Assembly (NCBI GenBank): GCA_039199225.1
Contig: JBCCSZ010000159.1
Coordinates: 1-17,219, forward strand
Source of the DNA: JBCCSZ01 sp039199225
GTDB lineage: Bacteria; Bacteroidota; Bacteroidia; Chitinophagales; Saprospiraceae
Direction: 5' to 3'
DNA length: 17,219 bases
Position numbers and translations under genes: made by a program. Every line of letters begins with the position of its first letter. The first letter of the stretch is position 1. A model generated the notes under the pieces. That model was given only the letters and a program-made list of their open reading frames with translations. It was not told the origin of the DNA and did no database searches. Shown piece after piece: positions 7,501-15,390 of the stretch.

Positions 7501-8727
7501 ATGAACAAGAAAAAAATCTTCAACGATCCTGTTTACGGATTTGTGACCATTCCACATCCAATCCTGTTTGATCTCATCGAGCATCCTTATTTCCAGCGTT
7601 TGCGTAGAATCAAGCAGGTTGGGCTGACCCACTACGTTTATCCTGGTGCTTTGCACACCCGTTTTCACCATGCCATCGGTGCATTGCATTTGATGAGGCA
7701 GGCGATCGATGTACTCCGATCCAAAGATGTCGACATCACCGAAGAAGAGGCAATTGCCGTCTCCATTGCCATATTGTTGCACGACATTGGCCATGGACCT
7801 TTTTCTCATGCCTTGGAACACACCCTCGTTAATGTTCACCACGAGTCATTGTCTTTGTGCTTTATGGAAGCGCTCAATGAACAATTCGACGGACAGCTGG
7901 GGATGGCCATACAAATATTCAGGGACCAATACCCAAAGAAGTTTCTTCACCAATTGGTTTCTGGGCAATTGGATATGGACCGGATGGATTACCTCAACAG
8001 GGACAGCTTTTTCACAGGCGTTTCCGAGGGTGTCATCGGCTACGACCGAATCATTAAGATGTTATCGGTTGTCGATGGGGAATTGGTGGTTGAAGAGAAG
8101 GGTATTTACTCAGTAGAGAAGTTCTTGATCGCCAGACGAATGATGTACTGGCAAGTTTACCTCCACAAGACTTCCTTGGTAGCAGAGCAAATGCTCATCA
8201 AGACCTTAGAAAGGGCAAAGTTTCTGGCCAGCAAAGGGGTAGAATTCCAAGTATCGAAGAGTCTCGCCCATTTTCTCTATGGCAATTTCGAATTAGAGGA
8301 TTTTGGCAAGGGGAACAGCCAGCTGCTCCAACAATACGCTCTTTTGGACGATTACGATGTCTTCGCTGCAATGAAGGGCTTTGCCGAGGACAAAAAAGTC
8401 GACCAAGTTTTGTCCTTCTTATCCAAAAGCATTGTCAATAGGCAACTTTTCAAAATCAAATTGACAAAAAAACCGATCAAGAAGGGTGACCAGCTGAAAA
8501 AAATACGTCAAAAGGTCGTAAAAGCATTGGGGATGAAAAAATCGGAGGCCCATTATGTGGTTTTCAAAGGCAAAGAGTCCAACAGCGCTTACAGCACCCT
8601 CAAGGACGAGATAAAAATCTTGTACAAAAACGGCCAGGTGCTGCCCATGTCAGAGGCTTCGGATTATGGACTCGGCCCCAAAATCATCACAAAGTATTTT
8701 TTGTGTTATCCCAAGAATATCGTTTAA
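7501..8727 (+). CDS. HD-superfamily phosphohydrolase (dNTPase-like, COG1078 type)
   Basis: This is a soluble metal-dependent phosphohydrolase whose nearest known activities are dNTP triphosphohydrolases. Numbered from the ATG at 7501, the metal site is visible as H56 in HTRFHHAIG, H94-D95 in LLHDIGHGPFSHALEH, and an aspartate in LDMDRMDYLNRDSFFTGV (158-174). The N-terminus NDPVYGFVTIP and the RLRRIKQVGLTHYVYPGA segment are typical of this subgroup, and the C-terminal helical extension brings it to 408 residues, the usual size. The open frame extends to 7417 but the extra 28 residues are not family-like. The product starts divergently from porX and is followed by an unrelated secreted-protein gene. 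The substrate is unknown from sequence. A role in nucleotide-pool control or phage defence is possible but not shown. Confidence 0.88.
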   Translation: MNKKKIFNDPVYGFVTIPHPILFDLIEHPYFQRLRRIKQVGLTHYVYPGALHTRFHHAIGALHLMRQAIDVLRSKDVDITEEEAIAVSIAILLHDIGHGPFSHALEHTLVNVHHESLSLCFMEALNEQFDGQLGMAIQIFRDQYPKKFLHQLVSGQLDMDRMDYLNRDSFFTGVSEGVIGYDRIIKMLSVVDGELVVEEKGIYSVEKFLIARRMMYWQVYLHKTSLVAEQMLIKTLERAKFLASKGVEFQVSKSLAHFLYGNFELEDFGKGNSQLLQQYALLDDYDVFAAMKGFAEDKKVDQVLSFLSKSIVNRQLFKIKLTKKPIKKGDQLKKIRQKVVKALGMKKSEAHYVVFKGKESNSAYSTLKDEIKILYKNGQVLPMSEASDYGLGPKIITKYFLCYPKNIV

Positions 8728-8836
8728 TTTTTACACTAGATATATTCCTTCTAAACCGACGATGAAGCACATTTTCATTGTCATTTTTGTAAACTTTCAG
8801 AGACTCATTTTTTAATCAAAACCAATTATTTTCATT

Positions 8837-10222
8837 ATGAAAAGATTGAACCTAATTCTTTCAGTAGCTTTCATGTTTTGTGCCTGTATGGCATATGCAC
8901 AGCCAGAAGACCTGCCCGTAACAAACGAGCCTGGTAAGTGTTATGCAAAGTGTCTCATTCCGGATGAGTACGAAACTGTCACAGAGCAAGTAATGGTTAG
9001 AGCTGCTTCTTCTCGTGTCGAAACTGTTCCTGCTGAGTACGAAACAGTTACCGAGCAAGTAATGGCCAAAGGCGAGTCTAAGCGTATGATCGCTGTTCCT
9101 GCTGAATATGAAACAGTCACAGAGCAGGTCCTGGTCAAGCCAGAATCCAAGCGCATGATTTCTGTTCCTGCCGAATACGAAACCGTCACAGAACAGGTGC
9201 TGGTCAAAGCTGAATCTAAACGCATGATCCCCGTTCCTGCCGAGTACGAGACTGTTTCAGAACAGGTGCTGGTCAAAGGCGAATCCAAACGCATGATCCC
9301 GGTCGCTGCTGAGTTCGAGTCGGTCACAGAGCAGTATGTTGTGAAGGAAGCTTCCACTCGCATTGAGCGCGTGCCTGCGAAGTACACCACGGAGACTGAA
9401 ACCATCGAAGTGAAGCCTGCCTCTACTAAGTGGGTTAAGAAGAAGGCAGATCGCAACTGCTTGAGCGCAGACCCTAACGACTGTTTGGTATGGTGCCTTG
9501 TAGAAGTGCCTGCCGAGTACAGAACAGTAACCAAGCAAGTAAGAGTTGGTTGTGCAGATGGTTACACGGATAATGGTGACGATTGCACCCGCGTAATCGA
9601 AATTCCTGCTGAGTACGGTTCTCGTACCGCTCGCGTCATCAAAACACCTGCTTCTACTCGCGAGGAAGTCATTCCTGCTGAGTATACAACTGTTACAAAG
9701 CGCGTGGTAAAGACGCCTGCTACGGTTCGCGAAGAAGTCATTCCTGCTGAGTACAAGACCATCACAAAGAGAGTCGTTAAGACGCCTGCTACGACGCGTG
9801 AGGAAATAATTCCTGCTGAGTACAAGACTGTTACAAAGCGCGTAGTGAAGACACCTGCTTCTGCTCGCGAAGAGGCGATTCCTGCAGAATACAAGACCGT
9901 TACAAGACGTGTCCTCAAGTCTGCTGCTTCTACTCGTAATATTGAGATTCCTGCTGAGTACGCAACTGTCACAAAGCGTCGCTTGGTTAAAAAAGGTGGT
10001 TTCACTGAGTGGAGAGAAGTCCTGTGTAACGATGCCGTCACACCTTATACAGTACGCCAAATCCAGTCTGCTTTGCAGTCTCGTGGCTATGAGCCAGGTC
10101 CTTTGGATGACATCATGGGTGTCCGCACAAAGGCTGCTTTGACAAAATTCCAAAAAGACAACAACTTGCCAGTTGGTCAATTGGATATGCAGACATTGAA
10201 GGCGCTCGGTATTAGATACTAA
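8837..10222 (+). CDS. Secreted 23-residue-repeat protein with peptidoglycan-binding domain
   Basis: The 461-residue product has a signal peptide (residues 1-21, cleavage near AYA-Q). A short cysteine-bearing stretch GKCYAKC (33-39) follows, then about 14 copies of a repeat of about 23 residues (42-394), and a C-terminal peptidoglycan-binding domain (about 402-460: VRQIQSALQSRGYEPGPLDD, GVRTKAALTKFQ). Early repeats read PAEYETVTEQVLVKAESKR with slight net negative charge. Late ones read PAEYKTVTKRVVKTPATTRE with net positive charge. Between the blocks are two inserts with cysteines C208, C216, C220 and C239, C250; another, C397, ends the motif EWREVLC. The strand-like alternation suggests a long beta structure reaching from the cell wall. 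I recall similar PAEY-repeat/PG-binding proteins in gammaproteobacteria, but no function. It is monocistronic, closed by a terminator. It may be an envelope structural or anchoring protein. Confidence 0.85.
   Translation: MKRLNLILSVAFMFCACMAYAQPEDLPVTNEPGKCYAKCLIPDEYETVTEQVMVRAASSRVETVPAEYETVTEQVMAKGESKRMIAVPAEYETVTEQVLVKPESKRMISVPAEYETVTEQVLVKAESKRMIPVPAEYETVSEQVLVKGESKRMIPVAAEFESVTEQYVVKEASTRIERVPAKYTTETETIEVKPASTKWVKKKADRNCLSADPNDCLVWCLVEVPAEYRTVTKQVRVGCADGYTDNGDDCTRVIEIPAEYGSRTARVIKTPASTREEVIPAEYTTVTKRVVKTPATVREEVIPAEYKTITKRVVKTPATTREEIIPAEYKTVTKRVVKTPASAREEAIPAEYKTVTRRVLKSAASTRNIEIPAEYATVTKRRLVKKGGFTEWREVLCNDAVTPYTVRQIQSALQSRGYEPGPLDDIMGVRTKAALTKFQKDNNLPVGQLDMQTLKALGIRY
8960..10018 (+). 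repeat. Tandem 69-bp coding repeats, about 14 copies
   Basis: DNA encoding the P-A-E-Y repeats. Most units are exactly 69 bp; two (about residues 180-224 and 225-256) are lengthened by cysteine-containing inserts. Units 3, 4 and 5 and units 10 to 12 are the most alike at DNA level, sharing blocks such as GAACAGGTGCTGGTCAAAG and CCTGCTGAGTACAAGAC, which suggests recent duplication within each block. The same repetition creates long empty frames on the opposite strand that are not genes. Confidence 0.85.
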
Positions 10223-10281
10223 GTCTGTTAAACCAAATGAGCTTTAGAGGTGTTTACTGATCAACGCCTTTGAGCTTAAGG

Positions 10282-10314
10282 CTGCAATCTTCCACGGGAG
10301 ATTGCAGTTTTTTT
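10282..10314 (+). terminator. Strong intrinsic terminator after the repeat-protein gene
   Basis: CTGCAATCT (10282-10290) pairs with AGATTGCAG (10299-10307). The stem can extend inward with CC/GG pairs, and it is followed at once by seven Ts (10308-10314). This separates the repeat-protein gene from the suf operon. Confidence 0.9.
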
Positions 10315-10329
10315 GTCGCCATCGGACCG

Positions 10330-10373
10330 TTTATACTTTTTTGTATAAATTCTTTTATACTTTTTTGTACAAA
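10330..10373. promoter_or_regulatory. Two tandem 20-bp palindromes, candidate suf operator
   Basis: Site 1 (10330-10349) is TTTATAC-TTTTTT-GTATAAA, a perfect 7-bp dyad with a 6-T spacer. Site 2 (10354-10373) is TTTATAC-TTTTTT-GTACAAA, with one mismatch. The two start 24 bp apart. Site 2 contains the TTTG (-33) of the sufB promoter, so a protein bound there should block transcription. Two copies of an extended dyad fit a dimeric winged-helix regulator. The Rrf2-family protein at the end of the same operon is the obvious candidate, but this is inference. Confidence 0.6.
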
Positions 10374-10395
10374 TGCTTTTTTCCCCTTATATTTG
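10364..10395 (+). promoter_or_regulatory. Bacteroidota-type promoter of the suf operon
   Basis: TTTG (10364-10367), then 20 bases, then TATATTTG (10388-10395), an exact TAnnTTTG -7 element. Transcription should start near 10402, giving a leader of about 32 bases to the sufB ATG at 10434. The -33 element lies inside the second palindrome. Confidence 0.7.
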
Positions 10396-10433
10396 CAGTA
10401 CTTCTTAACACAGCTACATAATACACTCATCAT

Positions 10434-11879
10434 ATGAGCGAATCAATGAAGACTCTGGAGGAATACACTCAGAGTGACTATAAATATGGATTTACGAGCG
10501 ATATAGACACGGAAGTCATCCCAAAAGGACTCAATGAAGAGGTCGTTCGTTTGATCTCCCGCAAGAAAGAAGAACCTGAGTGGCTGCTCGAGTGGCGCCT
10601 AAAGGCTTTCCGCCATTGGCAAACAATGACAGAGCCTACCTGGCCAAACGTCGACATTGCGCCTATCGACTACCAGGACATTATTTATTATGCTGCTCCC
10701 AAGAAAAAGAAAACCCTCAACAGCTTGGATGAGGTAGACCCTGAATTGCTTGAGACGTTCGAAAAGCTGGGTATTTCTCTGGACGAACAAAAGCGGTTGA
10801 CAGGCGTAGCGGTAGATGCTGTTCTCGATAGTGTTTCTGTTGCCACAACTTTCCGAGGTAAGCTTTCCGAAATGGGGATTATCTTTTGTGCTTTCAGCGA
10901 AGCAGTGAAAGAACATCCTGAGTTGGTTAAAAAGTATTTGGGGACGGTTGTTCCGGCGTCTGACAACTACTTCACGGCCCTCAACTCTGCAGTCTTCAGT
11001 GATGGCTCTTTCTGTTATATTCCCAAAGGTGTTCGTTGCCCGATGGAATTGTCGACTTACTTCCGAATCAATACGGCCAACACTGGTCAGTTCGAAAGAA
11101 CCCTCATCATCGCTGAGGAAGGTAGCTATGTTAGTTACTTGGAGGGGTGTACGGCCCCGATGCGGGATGAAAACCAATTGCATGCTGCTGTTGTAGAGCT
11201 CGTCGCACTAGACGATGCCCACATCAAGTACTCGACAGTACAGAATTGGTATCCTGGTGATAAAGATGGTAAAGGTGGTATTTACAACTTCGTCACAAAG
11301 CGTGGTTTGTGTGCCGGGCAGCGTTCCAAAATCTCCTGGACGCAAGTAGAGACCGGTTCTGCCATTACCTGGAAATATCCAAGCTGTATCTTGAAAGGTG
11401 ACCACTCCATTGGAGAGTTTTACTCCATCGCTGTTACCAACAACCACCAACAGGCCGACACAGGTACGAAGATGGTTCACCTAGGTAAAAACACCAGCAG
11501 CACCATTATTTCTAAGGGTATCTCTGCGGGCAAGAGCCACAACTCTTATCGTGGCTTGGTGAAAGTGGCTAAGAAGGCTGAAAATGCACACAACTTTTCA
11601 CAGTGCGACTCTCTTTTGATGGGCGATCGCTGTGGTGCACATACCTTCCCATACCTCGAAGTAGAAAACAATACTGCCAAGGTCGAGCACGAAGCAACGA
11701 CTTCTAAGATCGGTGAAGACCAACTGTTTTACTGCCAGCAACGCGGCCTGAGCGAAGAGGATGCCATCAACTTGATTGTGAATGGCTACTGCAAGGAAGT
11801 GTTCAATGAATTGCCAATGGAATTTGCCGTAGAAGCGCAAAAGCTCTTGGCAGTCAGCCTGGAAGGTAGTGTTGGCTAG
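10434..11879 (+). CDS. sufB: Fe-S cluster assembly scaffold SufB
   Basis: SufB is the main scaffold on which the SufBC2D complex builds an Fe-S cluster in the cytoplasm. The N-terminus is characteristic (YKYGFTSDI, PKGLNEEVV, EPEWLLEWRLKAFRHW), followed by a beta-helix core with SAVFSDGSFCYIPKGVRCP and YLEGCTAP, and a C-terminal part with QCDSLLMGDRCGAHT and VEHEATTSKIGEDQLFY. C391 and H419-E420 sit where E. coli SufB has the cluster-building C405 and H433-E434, a constant offset of 14. At 481 residues it is full length. It is the first gene of the operon, preceded by a promoter and twin palindromes. sufC begins 43 bases downstream. The ATG at 10434 gives the expected N-terminus. Confidence 0.97.
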   Translation: MSESMKTLEEYTQSDYKYGFTSDIDTEVIPKGLNEEVVRLISRKKEEPEWLLEWRLKAFRHWQTMTEPTWPNVDIAPIDYQDIIYYAAPKKKKTLNSLDEVDPELLETFEKLGISLDEQKRLTGVAVDAVLDSVSVATTFRGKLSEMGIIFCAFSEAVKEHPELVKKYLGTVVPASDNYFTALNSAVFSDGSFCYIPKGVRCPMELSTYFRINTANTGQFERTLIIAEEGSYVSYLEGCTAPMRDENQLHAAVVELVALDDAHIKYSTVQNWYPGDKDGKGGIYNFVTKRGLCAGQRSKISWTQVETGSAITWKYPSCILKGDHSIGEFYSIAVTNNHQQADTGTKMVHLGKNTSSTIISKGISAGKSHNSYRGLVKVAKKAENAHNFSQCDSLLMGDRCGAHTFPYLEVENNTAKVEHEATTSKIGEDQLFYCQQRGLSEEDAINLIVNGYCKEVFNELPMEFAVEAQKLLAVSLEGSVG

Positions 11880-11922
11880 TCTCTCTATTTGAATGAATAC
11901 CTAAGTAAGAAACCAATAAAAT

Positions 11923-12678
11923 ATGCTTAAAATCAAGGACCTGAGAGTCGCCATTGAGGGAAAAGAAATCCTCAAAGGGATCAATCTCGATGTAAAAGCT
12001 GGCGAAGTACATGCCATCATGGGACCCAATGGTTCCGGTAAAAGTACTTTGGCCAAGGTGTTGGCAGGTCGTGAAGAATACGAAGTGACTGGTGGTAGCA
12101 TCGAATATAGAAATGAGGATTTACTCGAACTGGAGGTAGATGAGCGTGCTCGCGAAGGCATCTTCTTGGCCTTCCAGTATCCGGTGGAGATTCCAGGTGT
12201 CACAACAGCCAGCTTCCTCAAGCATACTCTTAACTCCGTACGCAAGGCGCGTGGCGAAGAAGAGTTGGATGCTTTCGAGATGTTGAAGTTGCTCAAGGAG
12301 AAAGCCAAGCTTGTGGAGATGAACCAAAAGCTACTCAGCCGCTCTCTCAACGATGGTTTCTCGGGTGGTGAGAAAAAGCGCAACGAGGTTCTTCAAATGG
12401 CAGTGTTGAATCCAACATTGGCTGTTTTGGATGAGACAGACTCTGGTCTGGACATCGATGCCCTCCGCATTGTTTCCGAAGGGGTCAACCGCCTCAAAAA
12501 TGAGGACAATGCCTTCATCGTCATTACCCACTACCAACGCTTGCTGAACCACATCGTGCCAGACCATGTACATGTGTTGTTTGAAGGTCGGATCGTAAAG
12601 TCGGGAGATAAGACCCTCGCCCACGAACTGGAAGAGAAAGGGTATGACTGGATCAAAGAAGAATTAGCCACCGTCTGA
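11923..12678 (+). CDS. sufC: Fe-S assembly ATPase SufC
   Basis: SufC is the ABC-type ATPase of the SufBC2D complex. ATP-driven dimerisation of two SufC subunits reshapes the SufB-SufD interface so that the cluster can form. All ATPase motifs are visible: Walker A GPNGSGKST (34-42), Q-loop Q85 in FLAFQYP, signature FSGGEKKRNE (146-155), Walker B LAVLDETDSGLD (166-177, with D170 and E171), and switch histidine H203 in VITHYQRLL. The acidic ETDSGLD form distinguishes SufC from transport ABC proteins, and there is no membrane partner nearby. The length of 251 residues is normal. It lies 43 bases after sufB and 13 before sufD. Confidence 0.97.
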   Translation: MLKIKDLRVAIEGKEILKGINLDVKAGEVHAIMGPNGSGKSTLAKVLAGREEYEVTGGSIEYRNEDLLELEVDERAREGIFLAFQYPVEIPGVTTASFLKHTLNSVRKARGEEELDAFEMLKLLKEKAKLVEMNQKLLSRSLNDGFSGGEKKRNEVLQMAVLNPTLAVLDETDSGLDIDALRIVSEGVNRLKNEDNAFIVITHYQRLLNHIVPDHVHVLFEGRIVKSGDKTLAHELEEKGYDWIKEELATV

Positions 12679-12691
12679 AAAAATTAACCAT

Positions 12692-14026
12692 ATGAATACT
12701 GTTGCACAAGACCGCTTTGCAACGACTAAGGCCCATTTTAAGCAACTGTTTGAACAATTCGAACAGGGTTTGAACGGCCAGAAAGCGCATCCAATCCACA
12801 AGCTACGGAGGACTGCTATCCAGCGATTGGAGGACTTGCAATTTCCTGGTCGCAAAAACGAAGACTGGAAATACACACCAGTTACGCGCGTTCTTCAGCC
12901 GGCTTACAAGTCTGCCGCTCTGGCTAATCTGACCAGCGCAGACGTGGAAGCCCACTTATTTGAAGGCTTGGATGTCCACTTGCTGGTTTTTAACAATGGT
13001 AAGCTGGATCAAACGCTTTCCAACATTGGAGAACTTCCAGAAGGTGTAGAAATATCTACTATTGCAACTGCCTTGGATAAAGGTACACACAAAGAAAAGA
13101 TCGAGGGTGTACTGAAAGGATGGGCAGAAGGCAAAGATGCCTTTGCTGCACTAAATATGTCTTTTGCTGACAATGGCTTGTTTATCTATGTGCCTGCCAA
13201 TGTGCAAGTAGAGAAGCCCATTTATTTGTTGCATCTCAACCTGACCGCTTCTTCTCCATTTCTCAACAATCCTCAGCGGATCATCTTGGCAGAAAGAAGC
13301 AGCAATTGCACCATCATCGAGCGCTACAGCAATGAAAATAGCAATGGCACTTACTTCACCAATGCCATGACTCATATTGATTTGGGGGCTAATGCATTTT
13401 TCACGCACTACAAGCTGCAGCAAGAATCTTTGGAAAGCTTCCAAGTCAACCAGGTGGATGTTTTACAAGAACGCGACAGCACCTATACTTCTCATGCCAT
13501 AGACCTTGGTGGAAGGCTTGTTCGCAACAACCTCAGAACACACCTTAAGAACAGCGGTACGCTGACTAATTTCTATGGTGTCTACCTGGCAAAAGGGGAG
13601 CAACATCTCGATAACCAGACTTTCATCGACCATGCTTTCCCACACTGCAACAGCAATGAATTGTACAAGGGAGTGATCGACGATAAGGCCAGAGGCGTGT
13701 TTAATGGAAAGGTGATCGTCCGACAGGATGCACAGAAGACGAATGCTTTTCAGCAAAACAGCAACCTTGTCTTGTCTGACAAAGCTGTGATGGATACAAA
13801 GCCACAGTTGGAGATTTTTGCCGATGATGTGAAATGCAGCCACGGTGCCACCATCGGACAATTGGACGAAGAATCCATCTTTTATCTGCGCAGTCGCGGA
13901 TTGAATAAGGAAGCTGCCCGCTCTCTTTTGCAACAGGCTTTTCTAAAAGAGGTCATCGAAAACATGGACATAGAGCCGATCCGCGAAGTAGTTGAATCGA
14001 TGATTACAAAGAAATTCGAATCTTAA
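12692..14026 (+). CDS. sufD: Fe-S cluster assembly protein SufD
   Basis: SufD pairs with SufB in the SufBC2D scaffold and helps bring in iron. The N-terminal helical part holds the family motif FPGRKNEDWKYTPV. The beta-helix core includes FIYVPANVQVEKPIYLLHL and an RGVFNGKVIV strand with the KTNAFQQNSNLVLSD turn. The C-terminus carries VKCSHGATIGQLDEESIFYLRSRGL (motif KCSHGAT at 381-387). C382 and H384 match E. coli C358 and H360 at the SufB interface, where the cluster is thought to arise. It has 444 residues, as usual. It lies 13 bases after sufC and 22 before sufS, with no separate promoter visible. Confidence 0.96.
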   Translation: MNTVAQDRFATTKAHFKQLFEQFEQGLNGQKAHPIHKLRRTAIQRLEDLQFPGRKNEDWKYTPVTRVLQPAYKSAALANLTSADVEAHLFEGLDVHLLVFNNGKLDQTLSNIGELPEGVEISTIATALDKGTHKEKIEGVLKGWAEGKDAFAALNMSFADNGLFIYVPANVQVEKPIYLLHLNLTASSPFLNNPQRIILAERSSNCTIIERYSNENSNGTYFTNAMTHIDLGANAFFTHYKLQQESLESFQVNQVDVLQERDSTYTSHAIDLGGRLVRNNLRTHLKNSGTLTNFYGVYLAKGEQHLDNQTFIDHAFPHCNSNELYKGVIDDKARGVFNGKVIVRQDAQKTNAFQQNSNLVLSDKAVMDTKPQLEIFADDVKCSHGATIGQLDEESIFYLRSRGLNKEAARSLLQQAFLKEVIENMDIEPIREVVESMITKKFES

Positions 14027-14048
14027 ATTAAAAGAAATCTTTTCCGCT

Positions 14049-15302
14049 ATGCAAGAAGTGGTTACCAATAATAATAATGCCTTGACGCTGGATGTGGCAA
14101 AGGTGAGAGAAGACTTTCCGATCCTTCATCAATCTATGAGGGATAAGCCGCTGGCGTTCCTTGATAATGCAGCCTCTAGCCAGAAACCACAAGTGGTAAT
14201 GGATGCACTGGATGAGTATTACAAAAAATACAACACCAACATCCATAGAGCTGTCTATCATTTGAGCCAAAAGGCAACGACGGCCTATGAAAAGGCTCGT
14301 ACCCGAATCCGCCAATTCATCAATGCTCCGTCTGACAAGGAGATTATCTTTTTACGGGGGACAACAGAAGCCATCAACTTAGTTGCTCATTCCTACGGTA
14401 AGAAGTTTATTCAGGAAGGCGACGAGGTTGTTATCTCGGCGATGGAACACCATTCCAACATCGTTCCCTGGCAATTTGCCTGCGAGGAAAGGGGTGCCAA
14501 GCTCCGCGTAGTTCCCATCAACGATCAGGGTGAACTCGACATGGAGGCTTATGCTTCTATGCTCAACGAGCGCACCAAGATGGTGGCTTTGGTGCATGTA
14601 TCCAACTCTTTGGGGACCATCAATCCTGTCAAGGAAATCATCCGACTCGCAAAAGAAAGAGACATTCCAGTGCTGTTGGATGGTGCGCAGGCAGTACCAC
14701 ACATGCCTGTGGATGTACAGGAGCTGGATGTAGATTTTTACACCTTCTCTGGACACAAAATATTTGCGCCTACGGGAATCGGTATTTTGTACGGTAAAGA
14801 AAAGTGGTTGGAGCAGATGCCTCCTTACCAAGGGGGTGGCGATATGATTCGTTCGGTTACTTTTGAAAAGACTACCTTTAACGACTTGCCGCATAAGTTC
14901 GAAGCGGGAACACCGGACATATCCGGCCCCATCGGTATGGCTGCTGCCATCGATTACATAGAGGGTATTGGATACGACTGGATCGCAGCGCACGAGCACG
15001 AGCTACTGACTTACGGCACAGAGGCATTGTCTCAGGTGGAGGGCCTACGGATCATCGGTACCGCTAAAGAGAAGGCCAGCGTCCTATCTTTTGACCTTGA
15101 AGGCGTTCACCCACACGATATTGGTCAACTACTCGATTACGAAGGAGTCGCCGTCCGTACTGGACACCATTGTACCCAACCGGTAATGGACTTCTTCGAC
15201 GTAGCAGCAACAACGCGTGCATCCTTCGCGTTTTACAATACAAAGGAAGAAATCGACCGTCTGGCCGAAGGCTTGAAAAAAGTTAAGGCGATGTTTGGCT
15301 AG
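14049..15302 (+). CDS. sufS: Cysteine desulfurase SufS (class II)
   Basis: SufS is a PLP-dependent enzyme that removes sulfur from L-cysteine as a persulfide and supplies it for cluster assembly. The fold-type I signature is clear: DNAASSQKP (39-47), H135 in AMEHHSNIVPW stacking on PLP, D211 in LLDGAQAVPH, Schiff-base lysine K237 in FSGHKIFAPTG, and catalytic cysteine C375 in RTGHHCTQP. The short loop around C375 marks it as a class II (SufS) enzyme, which needs a partner such as SufU or SufE to accept the sulfur; sufU follows. The length is 417 residues. The first 16 or so residues are a polar extension before the usual VREDFPIL start, but the ATG at 14049 is well placed 22 bases after sufD. 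Confidence 0.96.
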   Translation: MQEVVTNNNNALTLDVAKVREDFPILHQSMRDKPLAFLDNAASSQKPQVVMDALDEYYKKYNTNIHRAVYHLSQKATTAYEKARTRIRQFINAPSDKEIIFLRGTTEAINLVAHSYGKKFIQEGDEVVISAMEHHSNIVPWQFACEERGAKLRVVPINDQGELDMEAYASMLNERTKMVALVHVSNSLGTINPVKEIIRLAKERDIPVLLDGAQAVPHMPVDVQELDVDFYTFSGHKIFAPTGIGILYGKEKWLEQMPPYQGGGDMIRSVTFEKTTFNDLPHKFEAGTPDISGPIGMAAAIDYIEGIGYDWIAAHEHELLTYGTEALSQVEGLRIIGTAKEKASVLSFDLEGVHPHDIGQLLDYEGVAVRTGHHCTQPVMDFFDVAATTRASFAFYNTKEEIDRLAEGLKKVKAMFG

Positions 15303-15390
15303 ACCAAAACCTAAAACAATAGCTTGATCAAAGCGAAACCTTAATCATAAGCCTGGATCAATCGGGCAATCACAAAATCCTCAGTAAAAA

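Noticed and set aside
7501..8727. Phage-defence role for the HD phosphohydrolase
   Set aside because: HD dNTPases can act in defence, but no nuclease, retron or other defence gene is near, and this subgroup is widespread as a housekeeping protein.
8941..10180. Long minus-strand open frames of 159, 197 and 307 residues across the repeat gene
   Set aside because: They arise because the repeated codons never give a stop in other frames. The plus strand has a signal peptide, coherent repeats and a known C-terminal domain.
10599..11183. 194-residue minus-strand frame inside sufB
   Set aside because: It is a shadow of the strongly conserved sufB reading frame with no features of its own.
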